Positions 1 through 10,510 of a stretch of DNA of 64,000 nt are shown one piece after another. How positions within the stretch are numbered: the stretch's first letter is position 1; every line of letters begins with the position of its first letter. A program made the translations under genes and the position numbers. Source of the stretch: Ilyonectria destructans. Taxonomy: Eukaryota; Ascomycota; Sordariomycetes; Hypocreales; Nectriaceae. The notes below the pieces were generated by a model, which did no database searches, was not told the origin of the DNA, and saw only the letters and a program-made list of their open reading frames with translations. The stretch lies in the NCBI GenBank assembly GCA_020740775.1, contig JAHEWK010000009.1, positions 558,001 through 622,000 on the forward strand, written 5' to 3'.

Positions 1-1023
1 CCTAGAAAGATGGGTGGTATGTAAGATATAAGCAGAGGAGGTGGGGTCTTAATCTAGAGATAGCAGTATGTATTATTATCTCTTCTAGGTTATTAATAAC
101 AGTACTCCTGCTTTAACTCTATTTTATTTGCGCTACTGTGTCAGGGATTTAAGGTCTTTGGGGGAAAACAGGTGAAATTGAAGTTTTCCGCATTTTTGCG
201 AAGGGGCCCACGGTCGGCTGTTTCCTTTGGGATATCCCGCCTTAGCTAGGGCTATTGGCTCGGCCGGATGAGTCAGTCTTGTTGTCGTCAAGGGAGGATT
301 TTGGGTCATCAGATTGCTCTGTCCGGAGTCATCATTAGCTACTATCAGCAGATTGTTCAATTGATAGTATTTTTGGCCCATTGATACAGAATTCTCTTCT
401 GAATCATTTGATCAAATGATACCCTTTGGGGTATGCCTATTATCCTGTCTCTTTTGTTAATTTCCATCATCTTCAATCTCAGCTTTTGGGGCTATTGAAG
501 ACACACCGCCACAACAGCTTTCACCTGCCTTTTGGGTGGGCTGTTGGGTCCTTTAGCCTCTCTGTTGCTCATTTCCCCCACACAGTAGTGGTCCCTCTGG
601 GATCGCATTAAGCACTCTATTTTGGAAGTTATGGGTTCTCTCCACTAGCTCTATTGTCCAACTAGTGAATTATACGTACTCCCATATCGGCCTGTTAACT
701 CGCCAGGTAAGTTTCGTAGGGTGTAATGATCTAGTATGATCAGGATGTCAAGGTGAGAAATGTAGGTTACGGTTTGGTAATGTGGCAAAGGTCGTATGAT
801 GCAACCAAGTGTGTTAATATCTAAGGAGCGTAAGGCTTAGTGTAATATGCAGATAGTGCACCTATATACGAATGGGTTCCTGTAGGGATCGTGGGAGTTG
901 CTGAATCGTAGGCGCGATCCTGTAAAGTACGATCCCACAGTAATTTGTTAAAGCGAAGTGGGGTACATGATTCCTGGTTGTGAACGCGGGCCTGACCCCA
1001 GAGCCCTTGCGATGGCAGCTAAT
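1..1023. other. Intergenic, no supported gene
   Basis: Only short open stretches without recognisable protein similarity or usable splice structure are seen. The two longest, near 133-381 on the minus strand and 426-611 on the plus strand, overlap no domain I know. The stretch has long AT-rich runs and may hold old repeat debris, but I cannot name an element. Confidence 0.5.
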
Positions 1024-1593
1024 TTAAGCCGTACACTTAATAAATCCTTGATCGCCGCCTGGGGACATGCTCTTGTGGCACATGACGCCACATAGATGAC
1101 CGTTTTCCGCAGTGAAGACAACACGACATTCGCCTGGCCCAGGTTGGTCGTCCTTCTTCTTGTTGGCGTCGTAATGGGAGGCTTCATGGCCCTCTGATGC
1201 ACGCTGATAGATGGGAAACTCGAAAATCTTCACGGGGCGCTGCTTGGAATTGCAAGCTGTGTCGTCGAACACAATGCCACCGAAATTACTGAACTCATGC
1301 GGATACCCGCTCTTGGTCTGGTAGGTCTTTGTTCCTTGGTTATACAGACCCTTGACGCGATTGTACTCCTCTCGGGCCTCGGAGACAGAAAAGATAAAAG
1401 TGCCGGTACTGACGTGACAAGTCACTCTCTGAGAAATAAGTCAGTTTCAATGGCTTTGTAGTATAGAGGAGAGGTGAAACCAATAACATACGGCGGGCAT
1501 TCCAAGGTCTTCGGCAGGGACTGAAGGCACAGCAGCTGTAAGGCCTCGGCCTGCGATGAGGAGGGCAAAGCCCAAATACTGAGGGCCAAACAT
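1024..1593 (-). CDS. Secreted guanyl-specific ribonuclease, T1/F1/N1 family
   Basis: Two exons, complement(1492..1593) and (1024..1428), joined across a 63-bp GTATGT...CTCAG intron, give 168 aa. Residues 1-21 form a signal peptide (hydrophobic run YLGFALLIAG, then GLTAA). The mature part is a microbial ribonuclease (PF00545). All five catalytic positions of the T1 family can be placed: Y76 and H78 in the YPHEF motif, E104 in FEFPI, R136 in CRVVF, and H152 in GVMCHKS. Six cysteines (38, 93, 135, 147, 151, 166) suggest two or three disulfides. The family cleaves single-stranded RNA after guanine outside the cell. The segment between E104 and R136 is longer than in classic RNase T1. Ribotoxins are distant relatives, but the long loops that define them are not evident, so I call an ordinary guanyl RNase. 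It stands alone, with no linked partner gene. Confidence 0.88.
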
Positions 1594-2937
1594 ATCGATT
1601 AGAGTATTTTATGGTTGTGTTGGCAATGATGAGGAATGGGAGATGCTGCTAGAGACGACTCTAAGCGAGGAGGAAGTCGAAGCTTTATAGACGTAACCCA
1701 ATTGATCAATTCCACGTGTAAACATACTGGTATTAGCTCTTGAGCATCATCTCGACTTCCTAAAAACGGAAGGCTCCTTTCAAGGGTAATACGAAGTAGA
1801 TGCCGTATTGAATCCTCCTTCGTATATTAGCACCAAACTCTGATACAATGTTGGAGATCAGGGGTTATAGCACTAGCAGGTCAATTAACGGTCGAGGGTC
1901 GAATTTACGTCGAAGTACCGTGATTTGTAGCGTCTGGGTTACTCTCTCAATAATGATAGAGCCTCAGACTAAACTTCAATCTAGTCTGTAATACTCTAAC
2001 AACCAACTTAACAGTCGCAGCAGGGAACCAAACCTAGAAAGAGAGGCTACAAAGATCTTACGTATGTGGTACAATGATACCTAATTTCTTTGCTTGGAGG
2101 CCGTGGCAGCAAAACAAAGGAGGTGGCTATGTCTCTAAGAACTAGATTACCCCTGCTACGTATGGATAACTCGGAAGAAATAGTGGAAAACCTGCGCCAC
2201 GTTATTTTTGTTTCCCCACCTTGAACTAATGCGCATCACTCGTATATAATACACGGGTGAACTTGAGAGCCGATAAACTGATTTCTGGGTCGATTTCGGG
2301 GCGTATTAAGGACTTTTTCCTCCTGGGTAATGTGGATCCTCAAAGCATAAGACTATAACTAAGCTGTTGTGACCTCAACAGCCAGGTTGCTTGACTACTG
2401 CGGCAGGTAAATTAGGTGGTAGATTATTACTGATTACTTAGTGTTGCTTAAAGCGAGGGTTTATAATGCTGACGTGATGCAGGTCCGAAGCAGGCGTTCC
2501 CCTGGGTTCGTAGCCTCCGCCTCGACCCATAGGCCAGTGCTGTTATTTAGAGCTCCACTATCGTATTCGCAGCTAAGAAGGGCCTTTTGCTAGAAGACTG
2601 CACGTTTCGTCTAGTAGGTGCGGGCAGCTCGTTAATGATGACGAGCACGTATAATTAGCATGCGCAGAGCACATGTAACCGAGGTTGAAGTCCCAATTTC
2701 GGTTTATAGTAGACTGTCTGGTTACCGGCTAGAGTGCCTCGTATATAAAACAAAACGGTCAATTATCCCAAATTATATGATCTTTCCGACTACATTACTT
2801 CACGCCGACACAGTGGTGGTTTTCTTGAGCGTTGGTATGTCGAAAGTTGCCCCAGAACGCTTATTTATATTACTACTGAGCCACTATCACAGGGCTTCAA
2901 GCCTCTGCTCTAGAGAGGAACTATATCAGCTAAGGCC
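1594..2937. other. Intergenic, no supported gene
   Basis: Apart from the ribonuclease promoter at the left edge, no conserved coding stretch is seen. An open frame at 2660-2959 has no recognisable similarity and runs out of frame into the next gene. Confidence 0.5.
1683..1689 (-). promoter_or_regulatory. Probable TATA box of the ribonuclease gene
   Basis: Minus-strand TATAAAG lies 90 bp upstream of the ATG at 1593, a usual spacing for highly expressed fungal secreted-protein genes. Confidence 0.45.
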
Positions 2938-3822
2938 ATGGATTATCCTAATCCTCTAAATCTCCAACTTGATGCTGGCTCGGACAGCATGACAGACACA
3001 GAACTGGAAACTTTCCTAATTCTTACCTCCTATCTCTCAGCAACATCACAACCTACGGCGTCAGAAGCCGCAGCGCAAATCAATAGCCTTTTCCCGCCCC
3101 ATCGCGGAAATGGCGAGGCAAATAAATCACCTGAAGGTTTCCTTGCCGCCTTCTGGGACCTTATGTTCCGCGTCGCTATTCAGCTTGACTACCAGACTCA
3201 GCCAATGCACAAGTTTGTTTCCCTGATAAAAGCTCTTCGTGACTTGCCAAATACTACGGCCTTGGAGGATGGCCGAAGGTTGTGGCAGGACTTGCCAGAC
3301 TTGGCACTTTTCCTTACTGAAAGATGGCATCGTAAGTAGACACTTTCGAGTCCCCTGCCTTCGCCAGGTAGAGAGCTGACGCGACACATAGAAGCGGGCA
3401 TTCTAAGCCATAACACTACGCCCGAAACTGATCGGCGCTGGAAGAATTTGAATGGTCTAGTTGCGTATCTCACTAATGAACGTCTATATGGGGGTCGATA
3501 TCGCGCATTGGAAAGCATTGGGATGGGTATTGAAAACAGCAGCGGGAAGGAAGCTCAAAGGATCGTCGAGTGCTTTGCACCAGCGGCGGCTATTTGGTTC
3601 ACTATTTCATCGCGGCAGATCTATCATGCGTGCAAAGAGAATGCTCTTGAAGATTCGCGTAGCCGGGGAAAGTTGTGGAAAGGAAAATCAGGGTACAGTT
3701 TGGAGCGTTGGGGCTTTTGGCGATCAAGACTTGTCGAGTTGCGAAACAACCCTTTGACGAGCGATGAGCTAAGGGGGGGTTACTTAGCAGCTGAGGCTTC
3801 TATGGATATAGTGACAGAGTAG
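2938..3822 (+). CDS. DUF3632 family protein
   Basis: Exons 2938..3331 and 3392..3822 are joined across a 60-bp GTAAGT...CATAG intron (phase 1) and encode 274 aa. The C-terminal region has the hallmark of the fungal DUF3632 family (PF12311): a glycine/lysine loop (LWKGKSGYS) followed by SLERWGFWRSRL and then an alanine-rich helix. This is an all-helical cytosolic protein, with no signal peptide or membrane segment. The family is abundant in filamentous ascomycetes and its function is unknown. The mid-region stretch APAAAIWFTISSRQIYHAC matches the family's usual AAxWxxxxG block. No functional link to either neighbour can be read from the sequence. Confidence 0.75.
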
Positions 3823-3984
3823 TTCGACTCGCAACTGGAGATACATGTTGGAGGTGCATCTCCCTTAAACTATATCACGAAAGCAGACTTACACAGACCC
3901 AGTACATTTGAACAATCTAGCTATTATAAGTGAAACTAAATGGACGATTCAGACCTTTCTTTGACTGCTTAAAAATAGATTGCT

Positions 3985-5804
3985 TTAAGTAGTGTACATA
4001 AATCCAGTCTGTTCGTAGTCTGTCTCATCCATGAAAGACTCAACTGCGTCTGGATTCTGAGAAGTGGAGACAGAGGCAGCCGCTCGCTTCTTATTCTCCC
4101 ACGCCGTAAATGCCCAATAAGCTCCCATAATACCAATGCAGACACAATAGCAAACGATCATAGAGATGGTCCCACCAACGTAAGCCGGTGCTTGGTTAGC
4201 TCGGAAAGTCTGAGGCCCGATGAGATTGCCCACAGCATAACCAATATACAAAATGGCAAAGACAATCGTCTTCTTAGTGTGGCCTGCGGTGTTTGCCTGT
4301 GCCAACCCGATTCCAACAACGTAGGGTCCGAAATAGGTGTAGAGGAAGTATAGACCGACCATCTGACCACCGATGTTGCTGCGAGGAAGAGCGTACACCA
4401 CAGCGGTACCGATAATCGGGACGGTACAAGCCAGCATAGTAACGAGGCATCTCCGATTATGCCATTTCGCCGAGAGAAGGGAGAAAACAAAAGCAGCGAT
4501 TGTTGACACGACACCATTTGGCATGGTAAGAAGCGAAGCCTCTACACCGGAGTAGCCAAGACCAGCAATAATGAGACCACCAAAGGTGATGAGACCGCCG
4601 TTGGGAATGTTGATGGCAATGTTGAAGAAGAAGAGCAGCCAAGTTTTGGGATCAAGCACGGCTTCCTTGGCTTGGGACCATTTCCAAGTATGGTTGACAA
4701 TTCCAGTCTTGTTGGCAGCGAGGCGGTGAACAGCGTGCTGCTTCTCTCGGTCGCTTAGGAAAAAGGCGTCCATTGGCGTACTGGGTAGCCAAATGAAGGC
4801 GATGATAGACCAGATCATGGAAACAGACCCTACGAGGATGTGCATTAGCAAGGATACGGGAAGTCAGATAGTCTTGTATGGTTCACATACCGGTGAGCAG
4901 AAACAAGTATTGCCAAATAGCCAGCGGGGCGCTGTCCGGGATATGACCAATGGCCCATGAGAGAAAGCCATTGAAAACGGAACTAGCAGCAGCAAAGACG
5001 AGGGCATTTCGCGGAGGCTGCTCGGACTTGAGATAGAAGCCAGCCAAGATCAGCGAAATACCGGGGACGATAATGGCCTCGAACATTCCTTAGTAGCGTT
5101 AGCAAACAAGACAGGGAAATGCTCTCAGGTGTTCCAACTTACCCATCAAGAAGCGTAGCGATGCAAGTCCGGCGAAGTTGTGGCAGGCTGCAAGGAAAAG
5201 GGAGCACGCCGACCATCCCACGGAGCATGCGGAAAGGTATTTGGCACTTGGGAAACGGTGGATGAGCCAAGACGAAGGAAACATCCCGAAAAGAGCCTGC
5301 GCGATGAGGAATCAGATGCTGGATACTCTGGCGAGGGCGGGTAGACTTACACCCAGGGATAAGATAGATCCAAGCCAGCTGTACTGTTGACCGACAAGGG
5401 CGTTGTCTTCACGAAGGCCATATAGGGCTGATGTTCCCAGTGCAACTTTGTCGATGCTGTTGGGACGGTTAGTACTATGCAACGATAGATGGGGTAGAAT
5501 TAACATACGCTCCAAGGGTAGCAACAAGAAACAACTAGGCGCGGCATTTGTTAGTATTAATGCTGGGTCTATGGAGTCAATATCAAAGTCATACCATCGG
5601 AAGCAAAATCCAATCCATCTTTCTCTTGAATTTCTTCTCCTCTTCGGGCGATAACGGCTCATAATGCTCAGCGTTGTTAAGATAGGTTGCTGCCTCATCT
5701 GTCTGCCGAGCATCAAACTTCTGGGATTCGCCTATTTCGGCTTGAGGCGAGGAGGGTCTCTCCATGGAGGGAGCCTCCTTCTTGTCGTTGTTCAGCTGCG
5801 ACAT
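3985..5804 (-). CDS. MFS permease, Dal5/allantoate (anion:cation symporter) type
   Basis: Six exons, complement(5595..5804, 5509..5534, 5351..5456, 5143..5296, 4891..5088, 3985..4829), give 512 aa. Exon 2 is a 26-bp micro-exon that is needed to keep the frame. The protein has a charged cytosolic N-terminus, about 12 hydrophobic segments and a cytosolic tail. Diagnostic for the ACS family (Dal5, Tna1, Seo1) are DKVALGTSALYG at the start of TM1, the loop DPKTWLLFFFNIAINIPNGG in TM7, and the LPSTPMDAFFLSDREK stretch after TM6. Members carry allantoate, ureidosuccinate, nicotinate, dipeptides or other organic anions across the plasma membrane. It is divergent from the FAD oxidase gene at 6597 with a 792-bp shared promoter, so it probably imports that pathway's substrate. 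The exact substrate cannot be read from sequence. The start was chosen at 5804 because the in-frame triplets just upstream are not ATG. Confidence 0.88.
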
Positions 5805-6596
5805 TGCGAATGACAAGTGAAGATTGAAAATGTTCGTGATGGGGAAGATGGACTGTAGTCATTGATGGGATGGGATCTCTCAGTGGGAGAGGAGGCGATC
5901 TTATGTCAAGATGAGCAGTCAGCTAATCAGCAAATGATAAGGCCGCAGACTCTGCCCGCAAGTGGAGCTGCGGATCTGGGGTAAACATCACGGGGCATGG
6001 GACAGGGTTCCAGGCTAAGTCGCTTAGTGATTAGACTAAGGCGAAAAGCATGTGGTGTTAACCACGGTATGTCCGATATCGTTGCAACCTAAGACAGGCA
6101 TAGCCTAGTTCAGCTCCAAATGACTCTTGCAAACAATACTTCGTCCCAAGGGATGGGTTTCTTATCGAAGCTGGGGGAAGGTCGTTTCGCCAGAGGAACA
6201 TTGCGTCTCTTATCACGCGCCTTTTCCAGATACCAGCAGTATTAAGAGGAGTTGTTGACACGTACTACTAGGTACATGTACGAACAGACCCTGGATTGGA
6301 TATCGACTGGGTGGGCCATCAAGTGACGTACGTAGTACTGCGGAGTAATACCCTCCCTGGTCAGTTCGTTTCGACCTTCCTCCAACTTTTGGACCCGCTG
6401 ATATCGAGATAATCAGCCCATGCACAATCCGCATCCATGTTGGGTAGCACTAATTATCAGTCAATCACTATCACGAAGGCTGCGACCGACACCACCTCAC
6501 GTTTCGATATCCCTATCTTAAATATCGTGGTAATGAGGGCTCATATCGACGCCAGGCCATTTCCTAACGATACGAAAAAACCCAGCTCAAAGTCTG
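5805..6596. promoter_or_regulatory. Divergent promoter, permease / FAD oxidase, with GATA sites
   Basis: The 792-bp gap between two divergent start codons holds four HGATAR sites of the AreA/GATA nitrogen-regulator type: TGATAA at 5935-5940, CGATAA on the minus strand at 6162-6167, TGATAA on the minus strand at 6210-6215, and AGATAA at 6407-6412. About two would be expected by chance. No gene is supported inside the gap. The shared regulation is inferred. Confidence 0.5.
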
Positions 6597-7946
6597 ATGG
6601 ACGAATCAATCCTGATTGTCGGAGCTGGTACCTTTGGCTTGTCGACAGCTCTTGACCTCGCGCAGAATGGCTATCGGCACGTTACCGTGTTGGATGGAGC
6701 CTCGGAGATTCCATCTTCTTATTCGGCCGGCTGTGATCTCAACAAGATAGTCCGGGCTGAGTACGAAGATGCCTTCTACACCGATCTCGCCTTGGAAGCC
6801 ATCAAGGCCTGGAAATCACCGTTCTTTGCACCCTACTACGCAGAGACAGGCCTCATCATAGCCAACTCACCCGGCGCTGAAAAAAAGGCACGGAGCTCGC
6901 TCTCCAAATCCTTTTCCTCGATTGCACACCACCCCGGCTTTCCTTCGGGCTCGTTCCGACTCATTGGGGCTGATCAAAATCAAGATATGCGGCCGTTCGC
7001 TCCTCAGCTTACAGGTTCCGCCTTGGATGATTGGACTGGCTACTTCAACAAACACGGCGGCTACGCCCGAGCTAGTCGCGCAATGGCCAAGATCCACAGC
7101 GAATGCGAACGTCTAGGCGTGCGCTTTATCCTTGGAGAACAACAGGGCCACGCTACCAGGCTCTTGTTCCACGGCAAGCGCTGTATTGGCGTCGAAACGG
7201 CGTCTGGCAAAGAGCACAAGGCAGCTCGTGTGATCCTCTGCCTCGGTGCTCATGTCGCTCGTCTCCTCCCGTCGATTGCGCCTCAAATAGTTGCAAAGGC
7301 ATGGTCAGTTGCACATCTCCAGCTCTCGCCGGAGCAGGCAAAAGCCATGGCCGGCGTTCCTGTTGTCAACTGCCGAGACCTTGGCTTCTTCTTCGAGCCG
7401 GATGCCGAGACTTGCTTGCTGAAGCTGTGTGCTCACAGTGCCGGCCTCACCAACTATGAGACAACTGCAACCGAGGTTGACAGTCAGATGAGCGTCCCTA
7501 CCAGCTCTAGCTCTAGCATGTCTGACTACCGAGGTCGGATCCCACGAGAAGACGAGGACAAGATTGTGAAGCTCATCGCCGCGACTATGCCTCAATTCTC
7601 GTGCCTTCCGCTGACGCGCAAGTTCATTTGCTGGTGCGGCGACACGGCGGATTCCAACTACATTATCGATTACGTTCCCAACACCGACTCACGCTCACTA
7701 ATGGTCTTTTCTGGAGACAGTGGGCACGCCTTCAAGATGCTGCCGATCGCGGGGAGGTGGGCACGACAGGTGTTGGAGAAAGGAGTGCAGGAATTGGATC
7801 GATGGAGGTGGAAAGCCACGCCAGATGGGGATACGAATGACATTCACTGGAGAGTAGGAAGTGTGAGAGATGTCAAAGATGTGGTGGACTGGGTGGCGGA
7901 AGATAATTGCCTTCATGCGAATACCATTTCGACTTCGAGACTCTAA
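6597..7946 (+). CDS. FAD-dependent amine oxidase, sarcosine oxidase / amadoriase / saccharopine oxidase family
   Basis: Single exon, 449 aa. The N-terminal Rossmann motif GAGTFG (residues 9-14) and the full DAO fold (PF01266) are visible. The block SAGCDLNKIVRAEYED after the first beta-strands is typical of fungal fructosyl-amino-acid oxidases and related saccharopine/pipecolate oxidases. Near the C-terminus CWCGDTADSNYIID aligns with the segment in which these enzymes bind flavin covalently through cysteine. SGDSGHAFKMLPIAGRW is the FAD-closing motif. These enzymes oxidise secondary amines (N-methyl, N-fructosyl or N-alkyl amino acids) to an imine with release of hydrogen peroxide. There is no peroxisomal SKL-type end (it ends SRL, which resembles a PTS1 signal, so peroxisomal import is plausible). 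It lies divergent to the permease and tail-to-tail with the regulator. The substrate is open. Confidence 0.85.
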   Translation: MDESILIVGAGTFGLSTALDLAQNGYRHVTVLDGASEIPSSYSAGCDLNKIVRAEYEDAFYTDLALEAIKAWKSPFFAPYYAETGLIIANSPGAEKKARSSLSKSFSSIAHHPGFPSGSFRLIGADQNQDMRPFAPQLTGSALDDWTGYFNKHGGYARASRAMAKIHSECERLGVRFILGEQQGHATRLLFHGKRCIGVETASGKEHKAARVILCLGAHVARLLPSIAPQIVAKAWSVAHLQLSPEQAKAMAGVPVVNCRDLGFFFEPDAETCLLKLCAHSAGLTNYETTATEVDSQMSVPTSSSSSMSDYRGRIPREDEDKIVKLIAATMPQFSCLPLTRKFICWCGDTADSNYIIDYVPNTDSRSLMVFSGDSGHAFKMLPIAGRWARQVLEKGVQELDRWRWKATPDGDTNDIHWRVGSVRDVKDVVDWVAEDNCLHANTISTSRL

Positions 7947-8042
7947 TCACGAGTAATGAGAGTTGTTAAGAGAAAGAGAAATCGTCTGGATCAAATATTT
8001 CCCTCATCACGACTCTCTCGTCCCACAAGATCCTTTCTTCAA

Positions 8043-9775
8043 TCATGCAAGACTCAGCAACCTCCCTCTTGTCTCTACCAAGTCCTCCCATCGCTCACAC
8101 TTACCCAAGTCCCTGTCCAACCACACAGCTCTAACCACTTCCTCCGCTCTTACAATACTTGCCAACGGCCTCGCCTTAATCATACTAGTCAACATATCAA
8201 GCACCAATCTTCGATCGTCTTCATTCCAGACACCCAGGGTGCCCACGACGAACAAGGGGAAGGTGAGTGAAGGTTTCGGCGGCAGTCTGGTCAGGATCCG
8301 CATCACTCGTGCAGTTATCGTCTGGATCACAGGCGATGACGGCGTAGCGCTGTCGATACAGGTGTAGAGGTATATCAATGCGCATAGCCTCTTGCTTTCG
8401 GCAATATCGAGCAACTCGGGCGGCGCTGAGCCCTTTGTTGTCGAAATGCGCTGGCCGAGTCGTTGGAGGGCGGATTCGATGCGGTTGCGGCGAACCATGA
8501 ACGATGGGTTACTGGAAGAGGCCGGTTGGTTCCGGATATCCGTAATAAGAGTGCTGGTCTCGGACAATTGCCGTATCAACCCGCGAGAGCATCCGATCAT
8601 AACGTCAATCTCCGTTTCGTCGTCACCCGCAAACCACTCGCTCGGCTCAAAGAGCGTCTCTTGGATCCAAGCTGTGCGGCTCATAATCTCGTGCGAGACA
8701 AACCACATGATGCAGAACCTCCGGAAGCTGTCAGATGCATCGTGACCTTTCGGCCAAAGAATGCTGCACAACATCCGGGCGGCTTTAAGATGTTGCATCC
8801 ACGTTGATGAGCATGCTTCGACGATTTCCTGACAAGATAGTACTATCATGGTCGCAAGAACCGAGGCTAGACTAGAAGAAGTGGCGTTGGCTTGTGATGA
8901 TTCAATCTCTTGTCTGAGGCCTCGTAGTGCTCGAACCTTGTGATGGGCAGAGATTTGGTGATAGCTTCGCCCCTCGGGTTTTCTAAAGGACAGCTCGTGA
9001 GCCGACCAGCTGAGGACAGAATGGTACAGAGGTGCCGAGGTTAATGAAAGCGGCGCAATGAATTCTAGGTAGGGATTCTCTGTGGGCGAATTGCTCAAAT
9101 TGGGGCATAGGTTTGTGATGTAAAAGTCGAAGAGATGCAGGTCCAATGGGTCTCCACCAGGGGAAGCCGTGGGGAACCCACTTATGCCGGACCGATAAAG
9201 AATCAGGTGTTGACTTGATTCATCATGACGTGCCTGATCCATTTCCCTCCCTTCCGGTCCATCTTGGAGCGTGGAACAAGAGGAGGGATGGAGGGCTGGT
9301 TGCGGCACGGGCTGTTGTAGTGGCCGAGGTTGATTTGGAAAACTGTCAGCCGAGGTATTGAAGAAATAGAAATGGCCTTTGAAGCTTTTGAGAGCTGGCG
9401 AATGACTTCGAAGCGACGTCTTGGACGACTTCCCATGGACGCCTGTGACTCAATCTGATTAGAGTCGTGGTCGATATTGAAATACCCGGGTGCTAAACTG
9501 GTAATTCCCGCAGCAGTACTTACCTTGTCGACCAAAGCATATGCCCCTGGCCATAGCTTCCTCTCTCCACAGCAGCTTCAGACCGTACTCGCATCGGTGC
9601 TGAGATCGGGCACAATTGCCGCAGACAGGCTTCTCCAAGCTACACTTGACGCGTCGCTCTGGCAATGATCAGCAATCGTATCCACAGGGCCCCAAGTTGC
9701 GAGGCGAGCGGGAATCCCGGGGTAGCTCTCGGTACCTTTGCATTTCCAGCAGGCATTTCTTCCTCGTTTCTCCAT
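8043..9775 (-). CDS. Zn2Cys6 transcription factor with Fungal_trans_2-like domain
   Basis: Three exons, complement(9736..9775, 9524..9658, 8043..9442), give 524 aa. The first intron splits the zinc cluster. Once spliced it reads CX2CX6CX6CX2CX6C at residues 9-36 (first pair CWKC, last part CARSQHRC). A basic linker follows, and then a long helical regulatory region. Its opening (LYRSGISGFPT, then LHLFDFYI) resembles the fungal specific transcription factor domain 2 (PF11951, as in acr-2-like regulators). It ends only 96 bp from the FAD oxidase stop and starts divergent to the oxoprolinase gene, so it is the obvious candidate for local regulator of the cluster. An open frame covering part of its first intron could suggest another start, but only the spliced form restores both the zinc cluster and the frame. 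Confidence 0.85.
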
Positions 9776-10510
9776 GGCGTGTTTGTCTACAATGTTCAGT
9801 GATTAATTGGGGAATCGAGGATGTGATGATGCGAGACTAGGCCGGGGGGCTCCAATGAATCCACGGTCTGTGCCAGGTTGATAAGGGGGCGGGGTCCACA
9901 CTACAGTGCGGCCAGATAAAGTAGATAAATTATGCACTGGAGAGGGGCTCTAGTTTCCGCCTATGTGTGTAGCGGCGGCAGTCGGCTTGGAGGCTGGGAA
10001 GGTCGAAACGAGCGGCGGTCTAAGAATCCGGGGTAGCGTGGAGAGTGGAGATGGTGACATGAGATACAGGGCGTCTCATAGGTGCAGGGACAGTCGTATT
10101 CGTGCTAGGATTCAGATAGATATCAAACGATAGGCTAACTATCTGGTCTGGCTGGGTATCAATATCCACATCCACACCCCCTCATTTGACGAGTCTTCTC
10201 CACCGCGATAACAACACCAAGCCGTCAACCAACAATGACGCTGTATTCAGAGTGTCGATCGGGCCTAGTGGAAAGTACCTCGCTGCTCCGAGGTCGCATA
10301 TGGGTCACCGGGTGAGCTGTCGTAATGCTACAGAAGGTCGTTTCGACTATCCCACTGAGATGGCTGACCTCTCAGTGCACATATATGCAAGGTCATAGGC
10401 GGTCATTTTTCAAGTTGTACTTATAGAATACTTCATCTCCTTTAGATCCAGGATCCAAAAGCCCTTCACCACATCGTCTTCCCCAATATTCCAAGACGAG
10501 ATCTGAGATC
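9776..10510. promoter_or_regulatory. Divergent promoter, regulator / oxoprolinase, rich in GATA sites
   Basis: The gap holds six HGATAR sites: AGATAA at 9914-9919 and 9923-9928, AGATAG at 10114-10119, CGATAG at 10128-10133, AGATAG on the minus strand at 10139-10144, and CGATAA at 10206-10211. About two would be expected by chance. The spacing in two tight groups is the arrangement bound by AreA/NIT2 in nitrogen-controlled promoters (known). The control itself is inferred. Confidence 0.55.

Noticed and set aside
133..611. Possible retrotransposon debris at the left edge
   Set aside because: The frames there are proline/serine-rich and vaguely gag-like, but there are no terminal repeats or polymerase motifs to support a call.
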